From Nocardioides sp. SR21 (GTDB lineage Bacteria > Actinomycetota > Actinomycetes > Propionibacteriales > Nocardioidaceae), in NCBI RefSeq assembly GCF_022761125.1, contig NZ_JAKWJR010000007.1, positions 309,771 to 373,770 on the forward strand: 64,000 bases of DNA, written 5' to 3'. Both the position numbers and the translations under genes were made by a program. Positions 54,201-62,442 of the stretch are shown here, one piece after another. How positions within the stretch are numbered: position 1 is the first letter of the stretch; each line of letters opens with the position of its first letter. The notes beneath the pieces were generated by a model. That model was not told the origin of the DNA and searched no databases. It was given only the letters and a program-made list of their open reading frames with translations.

Positions 54201-56179
54201 GGAGACCCGTCCCAGGCGAGGCTGACCTGGCGGTCGCCGACCGTGGCGGTCAGCCCGGTCGGCGCCGCGGGTGCCGTGAGATCGGTCGGCGTGGCCGAGG
54301 CGTGGTCGGAGCGTGCGGAGGCGTTGCCGTCCTGGTCGACGGCGGCAACGGCGAACCAGTACGCGGTGTCGTTGAGCAGCCCGGTGACGGTGTGCTCGCT
54401 GTCGTCGACGTCGGTGACCGGCGTCCACGGTCCGTCGGGTGAGGTCGACTGGAAGATCCGGTAGGTGTCGAGCTCGTCGTCGTCGACGTCGTTCCAGTCC
54501 AGCGCGACCTGTTGGTCGCCTCGGGTGGCGCTCAGCCCGGTCGGGGGTGGTGGCGCGGTGGTGTCGGCCGGCGTGGCGGACGTGGCGTCGGACCGGTCGG
54601 ACTCGTTGCCGGTCGCGTCGATGCTGGCGACGGCGAACCAGTACTCGGTGCCGTTGACCAGCCCGGTCGCGGTGTAGACGCTCGCGGTCCCGGCGCTGGT
54701 GTCGAGCAGGGTCCACGGCCCTCCGGAGCCGGGAGCGGTGTAGATCCGGTAGGTCTCGAGGTCCCCGGCGCTCACGTCGTTCCAGTCCAGGACGACGTGC
54801 TCGTCGCCCGCGGAGGGCTCGAGGCCGGTGGGGACCGGGGGAGCGGTGGCGTCCGCCGGGGTTGCGTCCGCCGGCGCGGACCGGTCGGACTCGTTGCCGG
54901 TCTGGTCGACGCTGGTGATGGCGAACCAGTACTGGGTCCCGTTGTCCAGGCCCGAGACGGTGTGCTGACTGCTGGTGACGGGGCCGCCGACCGCCGTCCA
55001 GGGACCGGCCGCGGAGGTCGCTTGGTAGACGCGGTAGGAGGCGAGGTCGGCCGCGCTGACGTCCGTCCAGTCGAGCCCGACCTGGCCGTCCCCGGGTTCG
55101 GCGGAGAGGCCGGCCGGCACGGGAGGCGGGGTGGTGTCGCCCTGCTGCGGCTCGGGTCGGACCGAGGTGCTGCGCGCGGACTCGTTGCCGGAGGCGTCCA
55201 TGCTGGTGACGGCGTACCAGGGGGCGGTGGCGACGGCTCCGGCGTCGCGGAAGCTGATGGCCGTGATCTGGGTCGGAGTGAGTCGGGTCCACGGACCGGT
55301 CGCGGTGATGCCGCGGTAGACGCGGTACCCGGCGAGGCCGGTGCCGGTGGCAGCGTTCCAGCTCAGGTCGGCCGCGGCCAGGCTCTGCTCGAGGGATCCG
55401 GCCAGTCCGGTGGGGACACCGGCCGGGGTGACGTCCCCGCTGGCGAGCACCCGGACGCCGACGACGTTGGACGTCGCGACGGCCGCCTGTCGGTAGTTCT
55501 GAGCCACGACGCGGTACTCGGTCAGTGCCACGGTCTGGGTCGCCGGGCGGGGGAAGGCGACGGTTCCCGAGGCGCTCTGGGTGCTGGTGGCGAGCTGGGC
55601 CCACTGGCTGCCGTTGCGCCGTTGCAGCGCGACCGTCCGGCCGGGCCGAGCCGGGTGGAAGGACGCCGAGAGGGTGAACGCCGTGCCGCGCAGGATGCGG
55701 GCCGGGCCGTCGAGCCAGCTCGCCTGGGCGGTCAGGCCGCGCGTCACGGGTGGGGTCTCGACGGCGGGGTAGCTGGTGCCGGCGACGGTCACGGCGGGAG
55801 CGATCACCCGGTAGCCGACGATGCCGGTGCCGCTGGTGGGTGCGTTGACGGTGAAGGTGAAGCTGCCGTTGGCGCGCGACGTCTGGGACCGGACGGTGGC
55901 CCACGCGCCGCTGCCGAGGCGCCGCTGCAGCGTGACGGTGCGCGCCCGGGCCGGCGGGAGGGTGCCGTCCAGGACGATCTGCTCGTTGTTCATGACCGGG
56001 TCGGCGGCGGCGCTGGTGAGGGTGCCAGCCTCGACCGCGACTGCGGGCGCTGCCTGCTGGACGACGAGGGTGCCGGCGCCTGCCGCGAGCGTGAACGCGA
56101 GGGCGATGCCGACCAGCCTGCGCCGCCGTACACCGCTGCGGTGCCCCCGACGCTGCCTCCGTGTGCGTGACCCGATCAT
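51281..56179 (-). CDS. Giant secreted FnIII / RCC1-repeat protein
   Basis: A 1,632-residue exported protein. A signal peptide (basic n-region RRRRLVGIAL, cleavage about residue 48) is followed by two Ig-like domains with VTLQRR and VALQRR, about 50-245. Seven fibronectin type III domains follow (about 247-920), each opening with D-TAPP-PTGL and containing TQYWFA. Fourteen RCC1-like repeats of about 48 residues follow (930-1632), each with CG-R-DGT-WCWG and GQ-GDG. Fourteen blades would make two seven-bladed propellers. No cell-wall anchor or sortase motif. GAGGAGG 9 bp before the ATG decides the start. Likely a surface or matrix adhesion protein; the role is unknown. Confidence 0.88.
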   Translation of the reverse strand: MIGSRTRRQRRGHRSGVRRRRLVGIALAFTLAAGAGTLVVQQAAPAVAVEAGTLTSAAADPVMNNEQIVLDGTLPPARARTVTLQRRLGSGAWATVRSQTSRANGSFTFTVNAPTSGTGIVGYRVIAPAVTVAGTSYPAVETPPVTRGLTAQASWLDGPARILRGTAFTLSASFHPARPGRTVALQRRNGSQWAQLATSTQSASGTVAFPRPATQTVALTEYRVVAQNYRQAAVATSNVVGVRVLASGDVTPAGVPTGLAGSLEQSLAAADLSWNAATGTGLAGYRVYRGITATGPWTRLTPTQITAISFRDAGAVATAPWYAVTSMDASGNESARSTSVRPEPQQGDTTPPPVPAGLSAEPGDGQVGLDWTDVSAADLASYRVYQATSAAGPWTAVGGPVTSSQHTVSGLDNGTQYWFAITSVDQTGNESDRSAPADATPADATAPPVPTGLEPSAGDEHVVLDWNDVSAGDLETYRIYTAPGSGGPWTLLDTSAGTASVYTATGLVNGTEYWFAVASIDATGNESDRSDATSATPADTTAPPPPTGLSATRGDQQVALDWNDVDDDELDTYRIFQSTSPDGPWTPVTDVDDSEHTVTGLLNDTAYWFAVAAVDQDGNASARSDHASATPTDLTAPAAPTGLTATVGDRQVSLAWDGSPEADLRDYLIYQAPAADGPWQLVDDAAGNSRTIGFLTNGTTYWFAVVARDTHFNISDRSTPVSETPRDLTPPPVPGAPVAVADDKQVHLSWTTTGISPDLAGFQVYVASSASGPWTQVGGLLGANNHSVTGLTNGTQYWFAVTSVDASGNESNRSPATPSTPEDTDAPPVPTGLAADAGDSEVALTWDPAGANQPDDMAGYRIFRSTNGGQSWTILADATDEDSSYLDTAVTNYTTYTYAISSRDETGNVSATSATATAIPTAPATLDIRPGVSTNRIHTCDVRANGSLRCWGHPQALGVSSSGLIGSAATPQTVARPHGVNWAKVTTGFEHTCGLTVDARLFCWGASYNGQLGQGNTGTAVPGQVGTIGWTDVDAAYHHTCAIRTDGTMWCWGWNLFGQVGDGAATTQRTPIQVGTATTWASVAVGTTMSCGVRTDGTAWCWGSGAFGNGAPGSQSAVPVQVGTDTDWQRLSVGNGHTCGIRSNDTLWCWGNTGYGQIGDGTTTSTTRTTPTRVGTSSDWSEVSAGDGSTCGVRDVDTDGGTLWCWGRNTADQAGTPHPPDRLTTPTQVGTASDWRSPAIEHLTACGSRAGTTWCWGDYAYGQVGDGNDGDQETPYQVTSSTGWTRLSPSTGFHSCGVRGDGTAWCWGTNYGQLGDGATTGIPSGPVQVIGSNWDTVTVGNLHNCGLRTDDTLWCWGNNQHGQVGAGIPDSVLSTPTRVGTASDWESLAAGRDTTCGIRAPGTLWCWGYNSNGQVGDGTTETRNAPVQVGSDSNWAAVSGGFQHMCALRDDGTAWCWGGANYSGELGNASYGVVQGTPVQVGTRTDWTSISAGSSHTCATRADGTAWCWGHNGARQFGGPSPDPQRNPNPVQVGSRTDWVSISAGSYYTCGVTADQRGWCWGTNGNGQIGDGTKAQRDTPLQLPGSWAQLDAGDQGTTCGTRTDGTGWCWGSNLLQQAGPVTYRATPGPVPD

Positions 56180-56366
56180 GGCGATGCCCTCCTCGTCACC
56201 TGGTCGCGGCGCCCGGGGCACGACGTCGTGTGGGTGCTCGCATCTTCAGCACGGGCGGCGCCGGCCGGGCAGGGCCGTGCGTCGATTTACCCCACCTGGG
56301 GGGTGGCCGGGCCGCGGAGTCTCCGTCCTGCCCCGGTCGCACGCGCGCTAGGGGTCGCCGGTCGGG

Positions 56367-57875
56367 TCAGACCCCGATCCTGCGCCACGGACCCCAGATG
56401 GCGAACGTCATGCCGGCGCTGGCCTGGATGTTCACGAAGAGGGTGTGGCCGCCGGGCGAGAAGGTCGATCCCGCGAACTCGTCGGCGTACCGCTGCCGGA
56501 ACTCACCGGTGGCCGGGTCAGTGCTGACCTGGCTCACCAGGCGGTTCAGGGCGATGTCCCACAGCCGTCCGCCTCGGGAGAGCCCGCGTATGTAGTTGTC
56601 CACGGTGCTGTCCTCGCACACCACCAGCGTGCCGTGCTTGCTGGTGGTGATGTTGTCGGGGAAGTCGAAGGTGAGGTTGGCCTCGGTGTCGTCGACCGGT
56701 GCCTGGTAGATGACCTGCAGTGTCTTCGACCGGCAGTGATAGGCCCAGACCTGACCGTTGCCCTTGCCGAAGCCGCTGGCGTTGTCGTCATCGTCGTCCG
56801 TGGCGCCCCAGTCCTGTTCGGCCGGACCGCCGCCCTGTGTCGAGGTGAAGTAGACGACGTTGTCCTCGTAGACCTGGCCTTCGAGCCGGGAGAACAGCGC
56901 AGCACCCTGCGCCCGGCCCTGGTCGCCGACCTTGACCAGCGCCTGGTCGTTCGTGGTGCCGGCAGGCATCGTCGGATCCGGGTCGTCGATGTCCACCCAC
57001 TCGACCTTGTACGTCGCGCGTCGCCGCTGCCGTGCCTCCAGGTGGGCGAGTGGACGACCCTTGACCGCGAGCATCTGCAGTCGACCCTCGTTGTCGAGGA
57101 ATCCGGTCTCCATCGGGTGGTGCCGGGGGATGTAGCGGTAGAAGCCCGACGGGAACTCGAAGTTGTCCTCGGTCAGGTAGAGAATGCCGTCGACCGGGTC
57201 GAACGAGACGGCCTCGTGAGGGAAGCGCCCGGCGCGGGTGATCGGCTGGCGGTTGCTCTGGCCGTTCGCCGGCACCTCGAAGACGTAGCCGTGCTTCTCC
57301 TCCAGGCGGGTGTTGGGCGCACCCTGGAAGTCCGGGCCCACGTCGGGACCGTTGACCGTCTCCTCGCAGGTGATCCACGATCCCCAGGGCATGACACCGC
57401 CGCTGCAGTTGAACATCGTGCCGTTGAGGCTGGTGTAGGAGTCGACCACCTCGCCGTACTTGGTGACCTCGATGGTCGTGCAGCCGGCGCCGGCGTTCAC
57501 GTCGTACGGAGCACCCGGCCCGAACGCGGTAGCCGTCGCGGAGTTCGTGACCTCGTGGTTGCGGACCAGGCGGATGGTCCCGTTGGTTCCGGGGAACGCC
57601 CCCATGCCGTCGTGTCGTCCCGGAAGCAGGGTGCCGTCGTCGAGGGTCACCGGAAACTCGGTGTCGTGGAAGGAGCGGTAGGAGAAGCCTCGTGGCAGAT
57701 GAAGCCGGACCTCGCCGTCACGGCGGTCACGCGCCGGCACCAGGTCGTACCGAGGGATGTGCCCCGGCTTGGCCGACGCGGACTCGGCGAGCAGTCCCTG
57801 GAAGGGACCACCGGTGAGCGCGACGCCCGCCGCCGCGGCCCCGGTCTTCAACACGCTGCGACGATCTAGTGCCAT
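56367..57875 (-). CDS. PhoX/DUF839-family Tat-exported phosphatase-like protein
   Basis: A 502-residue exported protein. A Tat signal opens the protein (LDRRSVLKTGAAAAGVAL, residues 3-20). Family motifs include GMGAFPG, LVRNHEV, GCTTIEV, NCSGGVMPWGSWITCEE with paired Cys, FPHEAVSFDP and GTLVVCEDS, the metal-binding acidic and basic positions of PhoX. It is probably a calcium/iron-dependent phosphomonoesterase for phosphate supply. GGGAGG lies 7 bp before the ATG. 187 bp separate its stop from the start of the giant protein; that gap (56180-56366) shows nothing clear. Confidence 0.87.
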   Translation of the reverse strand: MALDRRSVLKTGAAAAGVALTGGPFQGLLAESASAKPGHIPRYDLVPARDRRDGEVRLHLPRGFSYRSFHDTEFPVTLDDGTLLPGRHDGMGAFPGTNGTIRLVRNHEVTNSATATAFGPGAPYDVNAGAGCTTIEVTKYGEVVDSYTSLNGTMFNCSGGVMPWGSWITCEETVNGPDVGPDFQGAPNTRLEEKHGYVFEVPANGQSNRQPITRAGRFPHEAVSFDPVDGILYLTEDNFEFPSGFYRYIPRHHPMETGFLDNEGRLQMLAVKGRPLAHLEARQRRRATYKVEWVDIDDPDPTMPAGTTNDQALVKVGDQGRAQGAALFSRLEGQVYEDNVVYFTSTQGGGPAEQDWGATDDDDDNASGFGKGNGQVWAYHCRSKTLQVIYQAPVDDTEANLTFDFPDNITTSKHGTLVVCEDSTVDNYIRGLSRGGRLWDIALNRLVSQVSTDPATGEFRQRYADEFAGSTFSPGGHTLFVNIQASAGMTFAIWGPWRRIGV

Positions 57876-58100
57876 TGTCGTCCTCCCGGATCGAACATGG
57901 CCGAGGTGGGCCTCGGCCCATCCCGCCACGCTAGACCTGGCCGCCGGAGGTGACCAGGGGCGTGTGCGCCGGTCATCTCATCCGCGATGCATGGCGCCAG
58001 GACCCACCGGACGGTAGAGCACATCCGGGTCGGTCCTGCGCACCCTGCGAAGAGTCACAGCTGACTCCGTCAGCGCAGAGCAGCAGGCGCCTCAAATCGG

Positions 58101-58138
58101 TCAAGCCCCCGACCTGTTCGCACAGGTCAGGGGCTTGA
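58101..58138 (-). terminator. Terminator of tRNA-His
   Basis: TCAAGCCCC and GACCTGT pair with ACAGGTC and GGGGCTTGA around a TCGC tetraloop, with one C/A mismatch. It lies 5 bp after the tRNA 3' end on the minus strand. The remaining gap to the PhoX gene (57876-58100) shows no gene. Confidence 0.75.
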
Positions 58139-58143
58139 CTTCC

Positions 58144-58220
58144 TGGGGTGAGTAACGGGACTCGAACCCGCGACATCCGCCACCACAAGGCGGCGCTCTA
58201 CCAGCTGAGCTATACCCACC
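58144..58220 (-). tRNA. tRNA-His(GUG)
   Basis: Acceptor GTGGGTA pairs with TACTCAC; the extra G at -1 pairs with C73, the tRNA-His identity feature, and CCA is encoded. Anticodon arm CCGCC-TTGTGGT-GGCGG, anticodon GUG. T arm CGGGTTCGAGTCCCG. It lies downstream of orn, a pairing also seen in mycobacteria. Confidence 0.96.
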
Positions 58221-58223
58221 AGG

Positions 58224-58241
58224 TCGGTCCAGTTGGACCGA
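58224..58241 (-). terminator. Hairpin after orn
   Basis: TCGGTCCA and TGGACCGA form a tight perfect stem 18 bp after the orn stop and just before the tRNA-His gene on the same strand. It may separate the transcripts or serve as a processing site. Confidence 0.45.
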
Positions 58242-58259
58242 GCAGAAAGTGTAGGGGAA

Positions 58260-58916
58260 TCACTCCGCGTTCGTGGAATCGGGTTCGCCGGTGGACGGGG
58301 CGTCGCCGGTGAGCCCGGTGAGCGCGCCGCCGTGCTTGAGGGCGATCGCGCGGGCCGCGTCGCTGTCCGGGCCGGGGGAGGGGACGAAGACGGCCTCGCG
58401 GTAGTAGCGCAGCTCCTCGATGCTCTCTTGGATGTCGGCGAGGGCGCGGTGGTTGCCGCGCTTGGCCGGGGCCTGGAAGTAGGCACGGGGGAACCAGCGC
58501 CGCGACAGCTCCTTGATCGAGGAGACGTCGACGATCCGGTAGTGCAGGAACGACTCGAGGTTCGGCATGTCGCGGGCCAGGAACGCCCGGTCGGTGGCGA
58601 CCGTGTTGCCGGCCAGCGGCGGCCGGCTGCCGTCGGGGCAGTGCTCCTTGATGTAGGCGAGCACCTGCTCCTCGGCCTCCTCGAGCGTGATGCCGGAGTC
58701 GAGCTCGGCGGAGAGGCCGGACTTCTCGTGCATGTCCTTGACGAAGTCGTTCATCTGGTCGAGTGCCTCGGCCGTGGGCTTGATGATGAGGTCGATGCCC
58801 TGGCCGAGCACGTTGAGGTCGAAGTCCGTGACCAGCGCGGCCACCTCGATGAGCGCGTCGGCCCCGAGATCCAGGCCGGTCATCTCACAGTCGATCCAGA
58901 CGAGTCGTTCGTTCAC
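58260..58916 (-). CDS. orn: Oligoribonuclease
   Basis: A 218-residue DEDDh exonuclease that degrades 2-5-nt RNAs and linear cyclic-di-nucleotide products such as pGpG. Motif I is VWIDCEMTGLD, motif II lies in PLAGNTVATDRAFLARDMP, and motif III is NHRALADI with the catalytic His and Asp. The GTG at 58916 fits the usual beginning. The C-terminal ~35 residues beyond the catalytic domain are a low-complexity actinobacterial tail. Confidence 0.95.
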   Translation of the reverse strand: MNERLVWIDCEMTGLDLGADALIEVAALVTDFDLNVLGQGIDLIIKPTAEALDQMNDFVKDMHEKSGLSAELDSGITLEEAEEQVLAYIKEHCPDGSRPPLAGNTVATDRAFLARDMPNLESFLHYRIVDVSSIKELSRRWFPRAYFQAPAKRGNHRALADIQESIEELRYYREAVFVPSPGPDSDAARAIALKHGGALTGLTGDAPSTGEPDSTNAE

Positions 58917-58981
58917 ACGGGCAACCTTAGTCCCACTGATTCGGGACCTTCGGCGCTCAGGTCTCACTCAGGCTCGGGGCC

Positions 58982-58987
58982 TAGGCT
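58982..58987 (+). promoter_or_regulatory. -10 element of the MauE/DsbA-like operon
   Basis: TAGGCT, 7 bp before the GTG start at 58995, the leaderless spacing. The gap to the divergent orn is 78 bp. Confidence 0.5.
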
Positions 58988-58994
58988 CAGGCCC

Positions 58995-59468
58995 GTGAGG
59001 GAATGGGTGGGTCTGCTCGCGCGGCTCGTCGTCGGCGGCGTGTGGATCGTCGCCGGCGCGCTCAAGCTGCCTGACCCCGCCCAGAGCGTGAACGCGGTCC
59101 GCGCCTACCAGCTCCTCCCGGGTGAGCTGGTCCAGCCGGTCGGCCAGCTGCTGCCGGTCATCGAGATCGTGATCGGGCTCTGCCTGGTCCTCGGCCTGCT
59201 GACCCGGTGGGCGGCGCTCGGCTCCGCGATCCTCTTCGTGCTGTTCATCATCGGCATCGCGTCCGCGTGGGCGCGCGGGATCACCATCGACTGCGGCTGC
59301 TTCGGCGGCGGCGGCTACGACCCGAACGCCACGGACAAGTACCCCTGGGAGATCGCCCGGGACGCCGTGCTCCTCCTCGCCTCCCTCTTCCTGGTCTGGA
59401 AGCCGTCCACGAGACTGGCCCTGGACTCGATGCTGTTCCGCCGTACTCCCGAGCCCGAAGGATCGTGA
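58995..59468 (+). CDS. MauE/DoxX-like redox-associated membrane protein
   Basis: A 157-residue membrane protein with about four hydrophobic segments. The extracytoplasmic CxC motif in TIDCGCFGGGGYD is the hallmark of the MauE/DoxX redox group, and an early LKLPDP loop is also typical. It probably passes electrons or disulfides across the membrane to the DsbA-like protein encoded next, whose ATG overlaps its stop (TGATG). The pairing is known in actinobacteria; the direction of electron flow is not established. Confidence 0.9.
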   Translation: MREWVGLLARLVVGGVWIVAGALKLPDPAQSVNAVRAYQLLPGELVQPVGQLLPVIEIVIGLCLVLGLLTRWAALGSAILFVLFIIGIASAWARGITIDCGCFGGGGYDPNATDKYPWEIARDAVLLLASLFLVWKPSTRLALDSMLFRRTPEPEGS

Positions 59469-60214
59469 TGTCGAAGAAGAACCGCGAAGCCGACCGAGCC
59501 AGCCGCGCCGCCGCCGCGCTGGCCGAGCAGCAGCGCGAGGAGCGCCGCCGCCGCAACCTGATGGTCGGTGGCGTCGTCGCCGTGCTGCTGGTGATCGTGG
59601 TCGGTGGGTTCTTCCTCGCGCGGGCGCTCGACACGACCACCGACGTGGACGCGCCTGCCGCCGGCAGCGAGTTCGGCCTGACCATCGGGCCGGACGACGC
59701 CCCGCACTCGGTGATCATCTACGAGGACTTCCTCTGCCCCTACTGCGGTGAGCTCGAGCGGGCGAGCGGCGACGGCCTGGCCGAGCTGGCCGCTGACGGC
59801 AAGGTGCAGGTCGAGTACCGGCCGTTCGTGCTGCTCTCGACCACCGACGATCGCGACTTCGAGTACTACTCCGAGCGCGCCGCCGGGGCCTTCCAGATCG
59901 TGCTCGAGGAGTCGGGCGCGGAGGTCGCCAAGGAGTTCCACGACCTGCTGTTCGAGAACCAGCCGTCCGAGGCGGGCCCGTTCCCGTCGGACGACGACCT
60001 CATCGACCTGGCGGTCGAGGCGGGCGCGGAGGAGTCCGACGTCCGCGACCGGATCGAGAGCCAGGACGGCGCCGACGCGGCGGCGCGGGCGACCCAGGCA
60101 GCCGCTGACGCCGGGGTGAACAGCACGCCGACGGTCCTGCTCGACGGCGAGGTCTTCCAGGACGGCCGCACCATGGACGAGCTCGCGGAGAACCTGATCG
60201 CCCAGCTGCAGTGA
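59468..60214 (+). CDS. Membrane-anchored DsbA-like thiol:disulfide oxidoreductase
   Basis: A 248-residue protein. A basic N-terminus and one membrane segment (residues 32-52) anchor an external thioredoxin-fold domain. The active site is Cys90-Pro-Tyr-Cys93 (DFLCPYCGE), and the cis-Pro lies in VNSTPTVLLDG. This matches the DsbA_4/thioredoxin_4 group that catalyses disulfide formation or isomerisation in secreted actinobacterial proteins. Cotranscribed with the MauE-like gene. Confidence 0.92.
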   Translation: MSKKNREADRASRAAAALAEQQREERRRRNLMVGGVVAVLLVIVVGGFFLARALDTTTDVDAPAAGSEFGLTIGPDDAPHSVIIYEDFLCPYCGELERASGDGLAELAADGKVQVEYRPFVLLSTTDDRDFEYYSERAAGAFQIVLEESGAEVAKEFHDLLFENQPSEAGPFPSDDDLIDLAVEAGAEESDVRDRIESQDGADAAARATQAAADAGVNSTPTVLLDGEVFQDGRTMDELAENLIAQLQ

Positions 60215-60227
60215 CAGACTGCGGCGC

Positions 60228-61268
60228 GTGAGCACTCCGTCCTCGTTGGGGAACTTCATCGCCCGCCTGCCCAAGGCCGAGCTGCACGTGCACCACGTCG
60301 GCTCGGCGTCGCCCCGGATCGTCTCCGAGCTGGCCGAGCGCCATCCCGGGACGGTGCCGAGCGACGAGGACGCGCTGAGGACGTTCTTCGAGTTCCGCGA
60401 CTTCGCGCACTTCATCGAGGTCTACCTCGCGGTCGTCGACCTGGTCCGGACCCCGGAGGACATCCGCTACCTCACCTACGAGATCGGCCGGGAGATGGCG
60501 ACCGGGCAGGGGCTGCGGTACGCCGAGCTCACGTGCACGCCGTACACCTCGGTGCTCCCGCACGACGAGGGCCGCGGCATGGCGATCGAGGCGTACACCG
60601 AGGCCATCGAGGACGCCCGGGTCGCCGCCGAGCGCGACTTCGGGCTGGTGCTGCGCTGGATCTACGACATCCCGGGGGAGTCCGGTGTGCCGTCGGCGGA
60701 CGCGACCCTGGACTTCGCGCTCCACCACCGGCCGGACGCGCTGGTCGGCTTCGGCCTCGGCGGCCCCGAGATCGGGGTGCCGCGCGCGCAGTTCCAGCCG
60801 CACTTCGACGCCGCCCGCGCGGCCGGGCTGCGCAGCGTCCCGCACGCGGGGGAGACCACCGGCCCGGAGACGATCTGGCACGCGCTGCTGCTGCTGGGCG
60901 CCGAGCGGATCGGGCACGGTACGTCGGCCGCGCAGGACCCGGAGCTGCTCGCGCACCTCGCCGAGACCGGCGTACCGCTCGAGGTGTGCCCGTCGTCGAA
61001 CATCGCGACCCGCGCGGTCGCCACGCTCGAGGAGCACCCGATCCGTGCGTTCCGCGACGCCGGCGTGACGGTCACGGTGAACTCCGACGACCCGCCGATG
61101 TTCGGCACCACGCTGAACCGCGAGTACGAGATCGCCGCCGGCCTGCTCGGCCTCGACGAGGCGGGCGTGGCGGACCTCGCACGGGCCGGCGTACGCGCGT
61201 CGTTCGCCGACGAGGCGGTCAAGACGCGGATCCTCGGCGAGATCGACGAGTACGCCGCCGGGAAGTAG
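60228..61268 (+). CDS. Adenosine deaminase-family protein
   Basis: A 346-residue amidohydrolase. Metal ligands His20 and His22 (ELHVHHVGS), the His in SVPHAGETTGP with the catalytic Glu, GHGTSAAQ, and the Asp pair in VNSDDPPMF are all visible. The usual ELHVHLEGT here reads ELHVHHVGS, seen in an actinobacterial branch whose substrate (adenosine or a modified adenine such as aminofutalosine) is not settled. GTG start; CAGACT 7 bp upstream may be its -10. Confidence 0.9.
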   Translation: MSTPSSLGNFIARLPKAELHVHHVGSASPRIVSELAERHPGTVPSDEDALRTFFEFRDFAHFIEVYLAVVDLVRTPEDIRYLTYEIGREMATGQGLRYAELTCTPYTSVLPHDEGRGMAIEAYTEAIEDARVAAERDFGLVLRWIYDIPGESGVPSADATLDFALHHRPDALVGFGLGGPEIGVPRAQFQPHFDAARAAGLRSVPHAGETTGPETIWHALLLLGAERIGHGTSAAQDPELLAHLAETGVPLEVCPSSNIATRAVATLEEHPIRAFRDAGVTVTVNSDDPPMFGTTLNREYEIAAGLLGLDEAGVADLARAGVRASFADEAVKTRILGEIDEYAAGK

Positions 61269-61330
61269 TCCGCGCAGGCACGCGGGCTCCGCGCTCCCAC
61301 GGCCGATCAGCGGGGCGACGATGCCGCCAG

Positions 61331-61579
61331 CTAGTCCTGGCTCTCGCCGGCCTGGGCAGCACGCCGCCGCTCGAGCCGCCAGTGGACCTCGCCGGTGCTC
61401 GGGTGCCTCCACTCGCGCAGCCGGTACTCGAATCCCGGCAGCAGCACGATCGGGATCGGCTCCGGAGACGCCGGGGCGACCGCTCCCACCACGATCTTCG
61501 CCTCGGCGGGGATGAACGGGGACTGCGCCGGGATGGGCGCGGTGATGATCTCCACCGGATCTGCGTACGGGCGTGCCAT
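61331..61579 (-). CDS. Hypothetical protein
   Basis: An 82-residue protein beginning MARPYADPVEIITAPIPAQ. It contains FEYRLREWRHPSTGEVHWRLERRR and no signal peptide or membrane segment. I do not recognise a family. It is convergent with the adenosine-deaminase-like gene. Codon use looks like the neighbours, which supports it being real. The ATG at 61577-61579 was chosen; a longer start in poorer context exists. Confidence 0.55.
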   Translation of the reverse strand: MARPYADPVEIITAPIPAQSPFIPAEAKIVVGAVAPASPEPIPIVLLPGFEYRLREWRHPSTGEVHWRLERRRAAQAGESQD

Positions 61580-61831
61580 GGCTCCGGAACCTACCACAGA
61601 GCAGTAGCAGTGTTGCGCGTCACGGTCGTGATACCTATGCGATAGCAACCCCATAGCGTACCTTTAGAGAGCATGAGGAAAACGCAGCCAGGAAGACCGT
61701 CGAGGTCACCCGAAGCCCTCCCTGGTCAGCGGCACTCGCTCGGGACTGAGCGCCCGACCTCCTCGCCATCAGGCAGGGAGATCGGACGAGCCGTCCGGAT
61801 CGCAACCGACCACGGAGACAGAAGGAACACC

Positions 61832-62407
61832 ATGAGCAACGCCACCATCCCGGAGCCCACCTACAAGGACGCCAAGGCGCAGGCCAAGGCGGCGAAGGCC
61901 TACGCGAAGGCGCAGCGGCCGTTCTACAAGAAGAAGCGAGTCATCCTCCCGGCTGCCACCGCAGCGGTGATCGGCATTGCGGCGGTGTCGAGCGGCGGCG
62001 GATCCAGTGACCCGTCCGAGTCGGCGGTGGACAAGGCGGTCGCCGCGTCCCATGCCAAGGGCGGCGAGGCCAAGGCCGATGCTCCGAAGCCGGTGAGCGT
62101 TGATGCCGACGTGATCCTGAAGGAGTTCGAGGAGAACGAGGCCGCCGCTGATGCGAAGTACGACGGCAAGGTCCTGAAGGTGACGGGCGTCGTGGCCTCG
62201 ATCGACACCGAGCTGTTCGATGACAGCGAGTACGTGATCAACATCGGTACCGGTTCCGACTGGGACGTGTGGACCGTGAACGCGGACGACCAGGCGCAGG
62301 ACGCGGTGGCCTCGCTGAAGAAGGGCGACGACATCACCGTCATCGGTGAGTTCGAGGACGGCGGCGACCTGGGCGTCGAGCTCGCCCACGCCGAGATCGT
62401 CGGTTGA
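61832..62407 (+). CDS. OB-fold (tRNA_anti-like) membrane protein
   Basis: A 191-residue protein. A Lys/Ala-rich N-terminus (KAQAKAAKAYAKAQ) and one membrane segment (about residues 33-50) are followed by a Ser/Gly-rich linker and an OB-fold of the tRNA_anti-like group (GKVLKVTGVVASIDTE... KKGDDITVIGEFED). In this group the fold is usually outside the membrane. AGAAGGA lies before the ATG at 61832; a start at 61673 is in frame but adds disordered sequence. The 252-bp gap upstream holds a CTATGCGATAG palindrome and likely the promoter. Followed after 35 bp by the Ltp-domain gene. Confidence 0.75.
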   Translation: MSNATIPEPTYKDAKAQAKAAKAYAKAQRPFYKKKRVILPAATAAVIGIAAVSSGGGSSDPSESAVDKAVAASHAKGGEAKADAPKPVSVDADVILKEFEENEAAADAKYDGKVLKVTGVVASIDTELFDDSEYVINIGTGSDWDVWTVNADDQAQDAVASLKKGDDITVIGEFEDGGDLGVELAHAEIVG

Positions 62408-62442
62408 CCCACTCCGACCACGCCTAGAGAAGGACACCGCAC

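Noticed and set aside
61673..61831. Longer start for the OB-fold protein
   Set aside because: The extra 53 residues are low complexity, and AGAAGGA stands directly before the ATG at 61832.
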